Below, one piece after another: positions 24,301-36,392 of a stretch of DNA of 64,000 bases (within the stretch, counting starts at the first letter, position 1; each line of letters opens with the position of its first letter). This DNA comes from Rhizophagus clarus (Eukaryota; Glomeromycota; Glomeromycetes; Glomerales; Glomeraceae): NCBI GenBank assembly GCA_015698045.1, contig BLAL01000006.1, positions 1,178,001 through 1,242,000 on the forward strand. Direction: 5' to 3'. The notes under the pieces were generated by a model that worked only from the letters and a program-made list of their open reading frames with translations, did not search any database and was not told the DNA's origin. Made by a program: the position numbers and the translations under genes.

Positions 24301-25370
24301 AATTAATCTTTCAGAATTATTTCTCAAAGTTATGAATTCGATTGGCCTAGAGACAGTATAATCTGCGAATAAATTATAATTAGAATATATGAAAAGTTTA
24401 TCATATCAAAAATATACTGAATGTATTGTAAAAGTAATACCCACATTTATATTTAAAAATCATAATTCCATTTTCCATTGAAAATATGCAAATATATTTA
24501 CCATACTCTATCGCCAATAACGTTTGATTTTTGTTCATTATTATTACCGTATTTTCTGCAAGTACATCAGTTATATCTAAAGTGTATTGTTTTTCTAAAT
24601 TCATTGTCAATAAATCAAATTGATATATTAACTTTTTACGATCAAAATTGATACCAACAATTAGAAATAACTTAGTTCGACATATAGAACAATCCAATCT
24701 AGTAATTTGATCATATAAACTTTCAGGAATTTCTATGTCATTAATTTGAGAATACTTCCAAGGAACAGTATTTTTTGGTTTATCTGTTAAATAGTACTTG
24801 TAAATTTTGCGATCTTTTAGTGATACTTGAATTAAATCACCATTAGGAAGAAATCCAATAGCATCACGTCCAATATGTCCATATATATCTTCATAAGAAA
24901 CGGGATGCTTTAGTTCAACTGTACGACCATTATTTAAATCAATCAACACTACAATTGCAATATAAATTATTAATTAAAACATAAAATTAAATTACGAATA
25001 TTTTGAGTCAAAATTAATACTTACAATGCTTATTGTGACGACGCAATGACAAAATTTTTTTACTTAATACATAATCGTATAAGTCGTCGATTCGACCAAT
25101 CCTAAAATGAACATCAGGTTGTGATCTATTCTCTATAATTGACCATCCAAGAACTGATTTATCTTTTTTACTATAAGTGACAACATAATCATCTGGACCA
25201 TATTCTGTATCATCCATGTATTGAGAAACAAAAATTCGATCAATATTTCGTCTATGATTGTTAGATATTTCCCGAATATCGCCGTTCATTATTTCCTCAT
25301 GTCCATTTATATTATCAGAAATGCCAATAATCGTTTCTGATGCAGATGTATCATTTTGAGTTTCATCCAT
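21350..25370 (-). CDS. Ion-transport-domain protein (TRP-like channel), six exons, 1216 residues
   Basis: The minus-strand exons are 25370-25025, 24948-24445, 24362-22683, 22616-22191, 22120-21805 and 21728-21350. The five introns are 66-82 bp and the frame is exact (1217 codons with stop). The large N-terminal part (about 1-770) is hydrophilic and acidic at the start; segments such as LLIDLNNGRTVELKHP look like beta-propeller-type repeats, but I cannot count blades. Six membrane segments follow: about 771-791, 808-825, 846-860, 867-887, 894-925 and 997-1025. A pore-like loop FNWFPTSLLAVYKLLTGDSG (about 968-987) lies before the last. The tail (about 1136-1216) is a Gln/Glu/Lys-rich coiled coil. 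The order matches a single-repeat cation channel of the TRP/polycystin type; ion selectivity cannot be told. Exon 2's donor uses GTGGGT, the least certain junction. Confidence 0.88.
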
Positions 25371-25426
25371 GTTACGTGAATGAAATTTTATTATAAAAAT
25401 TTATGAAAAAAATTTTTTTTTTTTTT

Positions 25427-25446
25427 GTCGCTCCTTTTATAAAAAA
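25427..25446 (-). promoter_or_regulatory. TATA-box promoter of the ion-channel gene
   Basis: On the minus strand TTTTATAAAAGGAGCGAC lies 60-75 bp upstream of the ATG at 25370, followed by a long A-run. It contains the same GCGAC/TTTTATAAAA words as the region before the kinase at 934. Confidence 0.55.
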
Positions 25447-27464
25447 CCAACTAGTTTATAAAATTTTATTTTATTAAAATTTACCATTTATATTAAGCAT
25501 GCACGCCAAGCAAATTAATTTTCTTAACGATAAAGTTAAATTCATTTAATTGGATAAATTGGATAAAAAAAGTAAAAATTAATATTTCATCATGCATAAT
25601 GTTTGGTACAAAATATTGCGCCAGAGAGGACGATAAAAAAAAAAATTATTTTTATTATGCAGGGTAAAATAGGTTAAAATCAATTTAACATTATTAATCT
25701 GTTGCCATTCAATTTCATTGTTCTAATGCATGATTAAGTTAAAAAAAAATCCCCAGATTTTAAGATTATCATCAATCTCTCTCTTTTTTATGATTATAAA
25801 ATGAGTTTCGGATAATAAATAATTCCGTGATGCCGATTTTAGTGCGACAGAAGTTGTAACAAGTTGAGTTTATTAAGGCGGGTAACACTCTGAACAATGA
25901 AATAATGGTGAACATAAAACAAATATTAGTGGTTAAAAAATAAAGTAAAAATTGTAAAAATTAAAAATCTATCATCTAGTGTGTACGTGGGAATTTAACA
26001 CCCATTAACAGCTAGCAGTTAAAAAAAAGCGAGTATCTGTTTGATTGAGTCAGTTATAAGAAGTTTAGTATCGGCGTTTAATAATAAATGATTGCCATGA
26101 TATTGTTAACCTTTTATAGCTTTCGGTTAAATTGATGGGCAGATTGGCACAGTTGATTAGGCAAATTGATAAGCCAAGGTTTGACTGCCAAAAGCAGTCT
26201 ACTTCATCTTCTATTTGATCAAAGGAAGTCGATTTTTGTCATTAACATCACAAGACACCCAAGAATCTACATCACTATACAGGTTATTTAATGAAACTGG
26301 TTAAAGCCACTTTGTACATTGATATTTCACTAGCCTTGTTATTATACAATTTCTCCAAGGAATGAATATTCCTGCTATGGAAAAAGGTGTAACAAATCGA
26401 ATAAAAAATTCTAGAAGGAATAATTAGTCACGTTACTTTCTGTCCCATGGCGTAGAGTATCATGTGATATTTTGCATAGATAAATTACTTGGGAGGTACT
26501 AGCTCAAAATTAGATCCTGTTTTCCTTATCGGCCAATGGACAAATAACATATCAAAACTTTTTTTTTCTTTTTTTGTAGACTAGACCGGAAATCCAAAAA
26601 CAAAAAAAAAAAAAGACTTTCTTTCAAATGATTCATGATTTCACCTAACATGTAAAAAAAATGCATTAGCACTCGAAGTTTTTAGATTTAAATTTTATAA
26701 CAGTTTATGTATATTTCCATTTTACTTTTCTTATACGACTTAAGTATCACTCAGAAGAAATTACCCAGGTTTGAACTGAACGTTTCTTAGAACATAATAA
26801 TTATGAAGATTCTTTTAAAATCCTAAAAAATCAAAGACTAAGAATATGCGAACGTTAGAATATTATTATTTCGAGGAATAACTGGGTAAGAATTTTTTTT
26901 TTAAAAGCAAATTTTTCGTATTTTTCGTTTGAATTTTTGAAATAGATAATTCGAATCGTTTTATGGATTTATACACTAAGACAAGGTTTAATGCATGTAA
27001 TATTTTCTTGTTTATAGGATACTGAAATCCAATGAAATAAAAGTAGAAGTAATATCTGCATAGACTTATACACATATCAATAAGTCAGGGATCAACCAAG
27101 AAACGAAAGGCTTATGGCACACGTTTGTGAAGACCTAAGATCCAGCTTCTTGATGGTCCATTCTATATACATTACCCTTTGTCCCGGGACCTGTGTGTAG
27201 GGTTCTTAATCAAGTCAAATAAGATCAATCATTGATTGAGTCAATCAATTAATTCTCAACCTTCCTAAATAAGTGATCAACCGATGCCACAATCCCTTTT
27301 TAGTAATAATACTTGCGGGATTTGTTTAAAAGAGCACCAAAAAATTTGGAGGAAGAGGTACCCGCCAAAGAAGGGTTGGTAAAGAACCGGTGGTGCATAG
27401 AAAAGCCTCAAAGGACACGCCATATAGCCCGTAGTTAAAGTTTCTGTATAGCTGTACTCTGAGC
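25447..27464. other. Intergenic AT-rich DNA
   Basis: About 2 kb without a supported gene on either strand. The open frames at 26866-27075 and 27277-27489 (minus) have no family features and no plausible splice context. Slightly more GC-rich patches at 27080-27290 and 27340-27460 are unassigned. Confidence 0.45.
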
Positions 27465-27785
27465 CAGTGATGGCAAATGACCAGGTCATTTGTTCATTTT
27501 GAGATGACCCCTAAATGACCTTTGAATGACCTAGTCATTAGGGTCATTTGTCATTTGAGTCATTTAAAATTAATGCTTTATAATTTAGGCCAGGTTTATG
27601 ATTCCGGCTAGAATTATGAATTTATAGTATCACATGAAAATTTTTATCCAAAATAGTTTTGGTCAGAATTATGACGTAATTTTTAAATGACTAGGTCATT
27701 TGTCATTTAACGTTGAAATGACCCAAATGACATGTGACCAGTCATTTGGGTCATTTGAGGTCATTTGGGTCACTGGCCAACACTG
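27465..27785. mobile_element. hAT-like miniature element with AATGACC arrays
   Basis: The ends are CAGTGATGGC on the left and CAGTGTTGGC (reverse complement of the right end), the classic CAGTG hAT terminus. The flanks are CTCTGAGC (27457-27464) and CTCTGAGG (27786-27793), an 8-bp target duplication with one mismatch. Both arms are arrays of CAAATGACC or GGTCATTTG in opposed orientation around an AT-rich centre. No coding capacity. Confidence 0.9.
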
Positions 27786-27859
27786 CTCTGAGGGTCACAG
27801 TTAAAACGTACCTGAAGCTATTGTTGGCCACGGAATATTTGTATACGAGTTTTATAATA

Positions 27860-30620
27860 CTATCTGGGAAATCAAAGTTTTTAAAATTTTCAAAAAAATT
27901 ATTATCTACGAAACTTTTATTCAAGAATATGCCAACTCTCGTCAGTTTTATTGTTAACCGGAATTTTCTACCGAATGGCTTTTTTATTTTTTATAACTAC
28001 CCTGAGTCTAATCTAAATTTGTGGCGTAGCGATATGGTCGTTATACTACAAACGATTTAATTTTTAAACAAAATTTTTTTAGTGGGTGAAAATTATGTTC
28101 GCCACACCATACATTCATTAATTTTTTTATCGTTATATGATGCAAGAAAACATAATCACTCGAATTAAAATTTCAAAAATATACATTATTTAATTTTCGA
28201 ATTGAAACATTTGGCATGATAACAATGTTTTTTTTTCGAATTTTTCTTAAATCATTCGTTTTTAAACTCGCAGTTCGTTATTTTTATTACTTACATGATT
28301 TATTTACTTGTTTCTTTTCACTTTTTTTATCCTATTTGTCATCTTTACATTTGTTATAATTTGTTAAATTGTATTACTTTTTATTTACATGAAGTATTTA
28401 CTTGTTTCTTTTTGCTTTTTTTTCCTATTTGTTACCTTTACATTTGTCACAATTTGTTAAATTGTATTATTTTTTAAAGTTTATTATAAGAATGACATCG
28501 ATACTTTTTATAGTCACATCTAACTGTGCTGGGTGAGTTTTGCATTGTAGTATAATATTTTGTACCACAAATATTTTGTTAATACACGAACTTTTGAATT
28601 TAATTTTTTTTTTTTTTTAAAAAAAATAAATACGGATCGATTTAATTCATTATTTCCACGAAAGTAGGAATTTTTTTAAGTGTATTTGCCATCAGATTTA
28701 CTAATTAAATCTTGATTGTGACGTAACTTAACATACGTGTTAATGGGAGAAAAAAATACCAAAATTATTTTACGATCACAAAAAGATACTATAAAATTTG
28801 AATTTCGTATTCAGTTACCAATTTAAAACTATAATTTCATTAGGAATCATATGAATCACAATATTAAGATAATTAAATAGAAATAATTAAAAATTCTGTG
28901 TTATCAATCTAACACTAGCTATTTGTTAATTTATAAAAAGTTTGGCGCGATTTTTATACGTTAATATTGGACTTATGAGGATTTCGCAATAAATAATTTC
29001 CTTTCATTATTAATCAGCAGAATGTGCAATATTTGGATCAGTGACTTACAGTATTAACGTCATTGACATAACTTTCTAATAATAATTTGCTGTGAACAAC
29101 TTCTAAAGGTAATATAATCATGGTACTTTTGTTGTTTTTATTCTGTATCATTAACTTTTTTTTACGCTTTATTCTCTTTCTTTCTTTCTTTATATTCTCA
29201 AAAAAAAAAGTTTCTTAGAGATAATATTATTCCTTTATAAAAGTCAAATTATTTCGAAAATTTTATTGGTACTAAATTTAAATTAGAATTTATAATCATT
29301 TAATAGTTTTCCCTAAACAAAAATTTCATTTTGTTCTTGAACATAGAAGATTGATTAAATTATTAAATAAACCTACTTTAACTTGACATAACACGCGTTT
29401 TAATTTTATTTTTTCTCTTCTTTTCTAAAAAATATCACAAAAATGCCATAAGAAAGTTACAAATGTGCTCAAACAGAAAAGGTAAATTTTATTTATATAT
29501 TATTATACATTGTTATTTAGATGCTTGATATTTTTTAAATTTCATTTGTATTCTTTTTAGCTATCTGAGACTGCTACGTCTTATGAACGTGCAGAATTCT
29601 TTAAAAAATTTGTAATAGTGAAGAACACTAAAGCTTCCACTAATAACTGGGTGAAATCATTAGAAAAATTTCGCAGGGAAATAGGTTTTATTGCAAAAAT
29701 TTAAGAAACTGCAACAGAAGCTGAGTTAGACCAACAATTATCACAATATGTTGCCACAATGAAACAAAAAAAATAATTAAGAATACTCAGCAAGTTCTAT
29801 CCGAGCAGCTTTTGCAGCAATTAGATGACATTTAATTGATAATTCTATTATTAAAGATGTTGATATTCAACAACAATATCTTTTTCCAAATTTATGGAAA
29901 GTTTTTAATGGAAAAATTAAGTTTCTTTCAGATCTTGGATTAAATGAGTCTCAAGGGTCTGATGCTCTAAACGCTGATGAAGTGGCCCAGATTCTTAATC
30001 ACCAAAAGATGGATGGTAGTACTCCAGGAAGGTTATTATATCGAAAATAATTATCATTTTATTTGATATTAATAAAAACAATTACAAATTAAATAAGTGT
30101 TTGATAGCAATATTTCTCTGAAGCGCTCTAATGTTAATTCAGTACAAAGAAATAGAGAACAAACAAATGACCTATTAAATGCAAAAGATGGTATTATATC
30201 TATTTAATAATAATTGCATTAAAAACATATTGAAAACTTTTTCCAACATTAAAACAATCCAACTACCAAAATGTTATGATAACGGAAACGGAAACTCCTA
30301 TTTCTAATCAACTCCTTTAAAATCTGTTAATAAAATCGACATTGAAATGAAACCTGAGAGTGATTACAAAATTATTAGAATCTGTACTATTATCGAACAC
30401 TCATTTGCATATAAATTATCATAGTACATATAAAATGATAATTGGTAAATAAATAAGTATATGCGCTAATTATCAAATTTATTGTATGATCATATTTTAT
30501 ATTGAATAATTATAATAAATATTGGTGCAATAAATTTGGCGTGATCCTATCTGGCTGAACTATAACAATAATTATTTTTAAATCTTGAATCAACATAATT
30601 TAGATAGTTCAATGAATTGA
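27860..30620. repeat. Dispersed duplicated block, copy 2, interrupted
   Basis: Partner of 15780-17440. Homology runs from about 27860 to 29360 and resumes at about 30560-30620 (TTGAATCAACATAATTTAGA, matching 17393 onward). The 1.2 kb between the two parts has no counterpart in copy 1 and holds the Crypton-type remnant. Confidence 0.75.
29440..30060 (+). pseudogene. Crypton-type tyrosine recombinase (DUF3504-like) remnant
   Basis: A short first exon and intron appear to precede 29561. Then a frame reads NTKASTNNWVKSLEKFRRE, ATEAELDQQLSQYVATMK, EYSASSIRAAFAAIR, HLIDNSIIKDVDIQQQYLF, NGKIKFLSDLGLNES and GSDALNADEVAQIL. This order (basic N-terminal helix, SxxSIRxAFxAIRRxL, NGKxKxLxxLGL, ALxxDE) is that of the domain found in Crypton elements and in host genes derived from them, as I know the family. 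In-frame stops occur (for example TGA where CGA is expected before HLID, and TAA after FIAKI), plus at least one frameshift. The catalytic C-terminal Arg-His-Arg-Tyr region is not recognisable downstream, so the copy is truncated and dead. Confidence 0.75.
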
Positions 30621-30659
30621 AAGTCAAACACTGTAAGTTAATCATCATCTTAATGAAAT

Positions 30660-30990
30660 AATTTGTATATTTTCACAGTCATTGGGCGCGAAAATTAGTG
30701 ACATTGATGTTTGCATAATCAATCCAACTGTAAAATCTTTATGTATATAATCTCTCTTTCATTTGGAGATCCTTCATTGCAAATTTACTTTTTTCATGGA
30801 AATCAGGATAACAATTGTTTTTTCCAATGTACACTTCAAAGGGTTTTGACATAAGATCAATCAATCATGCACTGATTATTTCTTCATGAACTGTAGAAAA
30901 ATGAATGAGTATCCATTTGTTCAGCTTTCTTTCTATTCATAAATATCTCATCTTTATTTTTTTATCGCTGCTGCTATTTTGTATAAGGAG
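30660..30990 (-). pseudogene. Remnant of unknown coding family, copy 2
   Basis: It is collinear at nucleotide level with 19500-19870 and, more weakly, with 36690-36990. The minus strand retains a YANINVTN segment that is also in the 36.4-37.0 kb copy. It is interrupted by stops. Confidence 0.6.
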
Positions 30991-31487
30991 TTTAATGGTT
31001 ACACTATTTATTTAAAACCTGCTCAATATATTTAACGTATTTTTGTAGCTTTACTTATACACAAACATCTTAGAAAAATAAACCGGCGGTATCTTGATAT
31101 CGATTAAAAATTGAACGTTTTCTGTATCCTGAATTTAAGTTTATTTTAAAATTGTATAATAATTGCACACATTTATATCATAAAAATTTTTATTGTACAT
31201 AAATTAAACGATTTCTGTAGTCTAAATTTTCAATTATACAAAAATCGCATACACTTAATACACTATAAAAGTCTGAACGGCTATTTTTATCCAAAAAAAA
31301 CTCCATAAATTTTATGATTTCTACACGGAATTGAACAAATATTGTAAAATATTGTATGATCTTTTTTCATAGGGCTAATGTTTATAATAAAAATTTTCGA
31401 AGCACTGACAATTTTGGAAAGAATTCATATATCAAAATTGATCTCTTCAGTAACATAATCTATAGTAGAAATGATTAATAAAATTAA
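30991..31487. other. Intergenic AT-rich DNA, 3' flank of the kinase gene
   Basis: I see nothing that I can support as a gene or element here. Confidence 0.4.
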
Positions 31488-33109
31488 TCAATTGAAATAA
31501 AACAAAATATATTGCAAACAAATATTTATTTGCTTATTACCGTTACCATCATCTTTAGAATCATTAAAACTTGCGTTGTTGTCAATATCTAATTCAAGTT
31601 CTTTTGTCAAATAGTCTAATGAATAAAGAAATAACGGTACGTTAAAAAAATATAATTAGATTAGAAAATATACCACATGCTAGTAACATACCATTATCAT
31701 TTACTGTTAAATTATCATTTTTACTAATTTCTGAATCAATACTTTCCAAACTTCTTGTAGTCTCTGCAGATTTTATCATTGTGCTCAAGGATCTGCTTTT
31801 ATAGACAGCACCGGGATTAATCGATTTTATAGGTCCAATATCTGGTGATCTTATAATTTTGGTTCTACCATCACAATTAACACTTGGTTCGTTATTTTTC
31901 ATAATCACAATTTTTTCACGCAATTCCGTTGCTGTTGGTCTTTTATTAGGATCAGAATGCCAACAACTTCGCATTAATTCGATATAACCATCAGGTGCAT
32001 TTGTGACAATCGGAGGACGAAGACCATCACAAATTTTAATTATAAGATCTATATCATGATCTTGATCCCAGAAAGGTCTTCTACCGGTCATTAATTCCCA
32101 CATAATCATACCAAATCCATATATATCTGAAGCTTTAGTATAATTTTGTCTTTTAAGTATCTCTGGGGCAACATAAGGAATAATACCATAAATCTCATCA
32201 TCATGTGCCATTGCGGATTTACTTATTCCTAAATCACATAGATTTGAACTGAAATCATTTGAAATCAAAATATTTCCACTATGATAATCTCTATGAATAA
32301 TATTTACATTATGTATCATTTCAAGTTTATGTATAGTGCTTTCTAAAATAAGTAACTTTTGATACCACAATAAGCCAAAATAGTTGGCCATTTCATGTGC
32401 TAGATCATTTCCTTCACAATAATCCGTAATTATCACAAAGTTTTGAGTTATAGGATTTTTAGTTATACCATAATGATTATTTACATCAAGATAATGCTTA
32501 AAATCGTAGAAACTTTCTGTATATTCATATACAATTGATGACTTTTGATGTCTTATAGCAAAATCATAAAATACTTTAAGCTAAAATGAAATTTAAATTA
32601 GTATTAAAAATATTTTAGAAACTGGTAAATAAATAATAAAAATATGTTACCTCATTTAATTCATTTGAAGTGATATTATTAGAATTGTTAAGTTCCTTAA
32701 GAGCGACAAACATTTTACCTTGACGACGATACTTTTGTTTTTTATAATTCCAACTGGTTATTGGACCATCGATCCAGGTGGCTTTATAAACTTTACTAAA
32801 TCCTCCTTCCGCAATGAATTTTATATCGGTGAATCTATCATAAGGAACGAATTCCATTTTGAAAGTTGCATCAGTTACATCCCAATTAATTCGAGTATAC
32901 TTTATAAAATCATCAACAGCTTTATTTCCACTTGGTATAAGTACTGTTTTTGCTTTATAACATAGATGACAAAATTGATAACTTTCATCTAAATGTTTTC
33001 TCTTTTTATTACACTCATTACATAACTTAAATATTGGTTTTAATGTGTTTTGTGTTTTATGAATTTTATTTTGCGCATTTCTTAATCTATATTTAATTGA
33101 ATTTTCCAT
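31488..33109 (-). CDS. Zinc-ribbon TKL protein kinase, three exons, 491 residues
   Basis: The minus-strand exons are 33109-32651, 32580-31692 and 31615-31488, with introns of 70 and 76 bp and an exact frame (492 codons with stop). An N-terminal zinc ribbon has Cys30, Cys33, Cys47 and Cys50 (CNEC...CHLC). The kinase domain follows: AEGGFSKVYKATW (about 99-111), Lys in FVALKEL (about 141), HRDYHSGN (249-256), CDLG (268-271, DLG in place of DFG), PYVAPEIL, SDIYGFGMIMWELMTGRRPF and CWHSDPNKRP. All catalytic residues appear present, so this is probably an active Ser/Thr or dual-specificity kinase. The C-terminal tail ends in the acidic KELELDIDNN region. The last exon might be split by a further GT at about 31545, so the final residues are uncertain. 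Confidence 0.88.
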
Positions 33110-33779
33110 GATTATATTAATTTGACTTATTTGAAAAAAAATAAAAAAAAAAAATCCGGATTCTTATAATTGGAAACATTACGCAAATCACCTGATATTC
33201 CAAATAGATAAATGATATGACCGGGTGACCAAACACAAAAATTTGTCATGTGATGGATGAAAAATTGAAAGATAGATTTATTATTTCAAGTTGAAAAGGT
33301 ATATTTACTGTACAACTAGAAACTTTTAATGGATCATTTTATTTCTTTAAATATTAATTTATTTTTTTATTAGCGACGGGTTTGACTTTACTTGCGCCAC
33401 ACAGCTGGTTTAGTTATCACTTTAATACAAGTTTGAAAGATTATGTCGAAGAAAAAAATCTTTAATGATGATTTTAAAATTCGCTACGACATGAATCTGG
33501 CACACAAAAAAAGTTGTATATTGCTATAATGATTATAGCTGCCGAATTAAGTAATTGAATAAACTTTTAATAAACTTCCGCTTTAGTTGATTCTAATATT
33601 TCGCGTGACTACTATATAATTATTATAATTTTTTTCGTTCCTTAGGCAAAATATTAGTTCGCTGTTAACACATTCCTTTTTATCATCCCAAATCCCAATA
33701 ATATCTTACTTAATACATCAAAATACGATTAAATTGACGGATTTCGACCGTTCATCTCTAAAAAAATCAGATTTTTATA
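33110..33779. other. Intergenic AT-rich DNA with a possible TATA box
   Basis: On the minus strand ATTATAAGAATCCGG lies about 50-60 bp upstream of the kinase ATG (around 33155-33170) and is a candidate TATA box. No gene is supported in the rest. Confidence 0.4.
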
Positions 33780-34162
33780 ATACTGAAGTATGGAGCATAA
33801 TGTTAGAGCATTTGACTGAAAAACTCCATAGGATGAACGAGTAATCTGATATTTATAGGTTTGCAGTAATATTCTGGGAATTAACAAGTCACTTATCACC
33901 TTTTAATTATGAAACGAGGAACGATCACACTTCTCTTATGTTAGACACTATTGATGGTTTAAGAGAAGAACCTGTTCAGAACACGAATTTATTGAGCTTT
34001 ATCGAAGTAAGTAAGAAAGTAATTGCAGAGCAATGAATCCTTCGAAGCTAGTATAATTTTTATTCTTGTAAACTAATTGCGATTTATTTGAATAGAATGT
34101 TGGAAATACGAATCAGATAAACGGCCAGATATTTATCAAGTAAATTCGCCTCTTCGATAGAA
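33780..34162 (+). pseudogene. TKL kinase C-lobe remnant
   Basis: A plus-strand frame reads SDIY, then FAVIFWELTSHLSPFNYE and IDGLREEPVQNTN, close to the kinase at 934 (SLGVIIWELTSRKSPFNFEE). TAA replaces the codon before SDIY. A frameshift follows near 33985. A GTAAGT donor at 34007 and an AG at about 34096 would restore CWKYESDKRPDIYQV, so the last intron was retained at the same place as in the 934 gene. Everything upstream of the C-lobe is missing. Confidence 0.8.
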
Positions 34163-34603
34163 ACCTAGGTTTCTATAACTTCCTTTTAAAGGTTGTAGGA
34201 ATTGTGTTCTTACAAACGCTTTATACCAGAATTTAATGACATTGATTCCAAAAACATAATATGTCTATTGTTTCTCATTCCAAGCAAAAAAAAAATATAA
34301 TATGAAAATTCTAACTTGTCAATTTGTGATAAAGATTGTGTTTTAAGCAATTATGAACTGAGCTTGATTGCAAATTTAAATTAATTCGTATAATACTTTT
34401 TTCTTGTTTTTATTATATTTTTTCTCAGAGAATTTTGTTCAATTGAATTACTATTCTCTTGTTACCTTAAAATCTTTGCGAAAACATCTATTTCCTTTTA
34501 GAGTAAAATGAAAATTAGATTTTTATTACATAAAACGTAAAATCTAAAATCGTCATTTTGAATGTGTGTACTGATTGTGCGATTAAGGAATGTACCAATC
34601 TAG
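34163..34603. other. Intergenic AT-rich DNA
   Basis: It lies between two pseudogenes on opposite strands. I see nothing I can support here. Confidence 0.35.
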
Positions 34604-36012
34604 TCATATTCGTACAATGTACCAAATGTCTCGCTCAGAGTACAAATAAATTTCTATAACGTATTGCTTAATGCGATTAATATATTTCGATTTTCCATCG
34701 TATTTCTTATTTTTGTAAATAAAATGCTGCTTTTTGAAAGGCTTGTACAAGTACTTCGGCACAATAAAGTAAAATTCAATATCATCTTTCCATATTTTAA
34801 TAGGATGTTTAAGGGAAGTTGTCATCTGAAATATGTATTTAGGAGCAACTAATGAATCCAATGATGGAAAGTTTTCACTGCTAGATTGATAGTATTTTCC
34901 ATCTTGGATCGTACTTGCCTAAGAGTTGATTACTTTTCTCGCCTTCCAAACTTACAAGCGATTCACATTGTAATCTTTCCCTTAATGTCTCTCTAATTTG
35001 ATCAACCACTTCGTTAGTCACATATTGTGATGCAAATTTTATAATTTTAATTGTAAAAGGTCTTTGCATCTCAAGCGCTTCTTCTTCACCAACATCAATT
35101 TCATCAACATCTACTTCGTCATCGATGTTTGTGATGATCGGGGTCTTTGGGATCTTTGGAGTGTTTGTGACGATATGTAATAACATGTGGCTTATGTCTT
35201 TGGGAGACTCGCTTTGACCAATATATTTAAATATGTATTCTCCGCATACACAAATTGCATCTTTAAGCGTAGCAAGCTCTAAGACAAAATGGGAGATTCC
35301 GCCCCACTTCAAAAGCAAATCTTCAACATAATTTTTCTCAAGATCATTGAATATCTTATCCATGCATTTTTCGATTTCATCAAAATCCCACACCGGCATG
35401 TATCGTACTTCTATCCCCTCTCCGTCTGTAGCAATTGCGGATAAAAATATATGGTTTTGAATCCTTAGGATTCCCAAAATAGAGAAAATCATCAAGAACT
35501 TTCGCGTTTTTTAAATTCATCCAAAGTTGCGAAAATTTTTCATCATTCTTTATTTTTTCGTAATTATCAGTTTTAACATAAGAAAATCCTGTGTATAAAA
35601 ATATGGATGCACAAGTTAGAAAACAACGACTATCAAAAGGTTGCGTATCACGTTCTTGATCCTGAGGTAAAAATTAAGAGACACTTACCAGTGGTGGGAA
35701 TGATGGCGATGACATGAATGTTAGATACTTTAAAAATTTGATTATTTAATTCATCTTGAAAATATTCTCCAAACAGTTTTTCAGGTTCCATCTCTTTTCC
35801 GTAAAGTTCCTGTTCAACGTCTTCTTCGGTAGAATATTTTTATCTTTGATCTCGCTTTTCTTGGCATTAACTTTCCGGAGGTTCAGTTTACACATGTCAG
35901 AAACATCAACCTTATTCCTATTACAGATAAAATTCAAGATATTTCCAACATTGAAACCGTTAAGCTTAATATTTATTGTTGCTAAGAATGGCTTATTTTA
36001 TGTCTCCTTCAT
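34604..36012 (-). pseudogene. CRN-type effector with RHS-like C-terminus, broken
   Basis: The minus-strand ATG at 36012 is followed after three codons by TAA. The same frame then continues with a CRN-header-like stretch (INIKLNGFNVGNIL, KLNLRKVNAKKSEIKDKNIL). A frameshift near 35830 leads to LYGKEMEPEKLFGEYF and IHVIAIIPTT, the usual end of the header. Further downstream come KWGGISHFVLE (about 35290) and, after another frame change, YIFQMTTSLKHPIK and FIVPKYLYKPF (34660-34830). These last motifs match my recollection of the retrotransposon-hot-spot (RHS)-like C-terminus that some CRN proteins carry. With one early stop and at least three frame breaks it cannot make a full protein. A GTAAGT at about 35692 could be a real intron donor, so one break may be a splice site. 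Confidence 0.75.
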
Positions 36013-36392
36013 TGTAGATGTCAATTGCAAAGGTGTCAGAAGAACTTAGAACGTAACAGTTAAACGATATTTCCATTTCAATGATACTTAATAAGAGTGA
36101 ACAAATGTAAGTTATAATTTTATTAATAGCGAAAGTATGAAAAAATTCTCATGAGTAATTATCACAAATTGACCATATTTGACTAATCACTAATGGCTTT
36201 TTTGTAAGATCTGATTGCGCAGTAACTCAACTTTTTTCTTACTTTGATAACTAAACCCCATTATATTATTTTCCCCAAGCCTGAACTGAACTCGTTAAAG
36301 TAGTTTGAAGGAAATAATTGTGAGAAATTATTAAGAACATTAAAGCCTGAACGAGACAATATGCAATTAAAGCATAAATATTTCAGCTGTGG

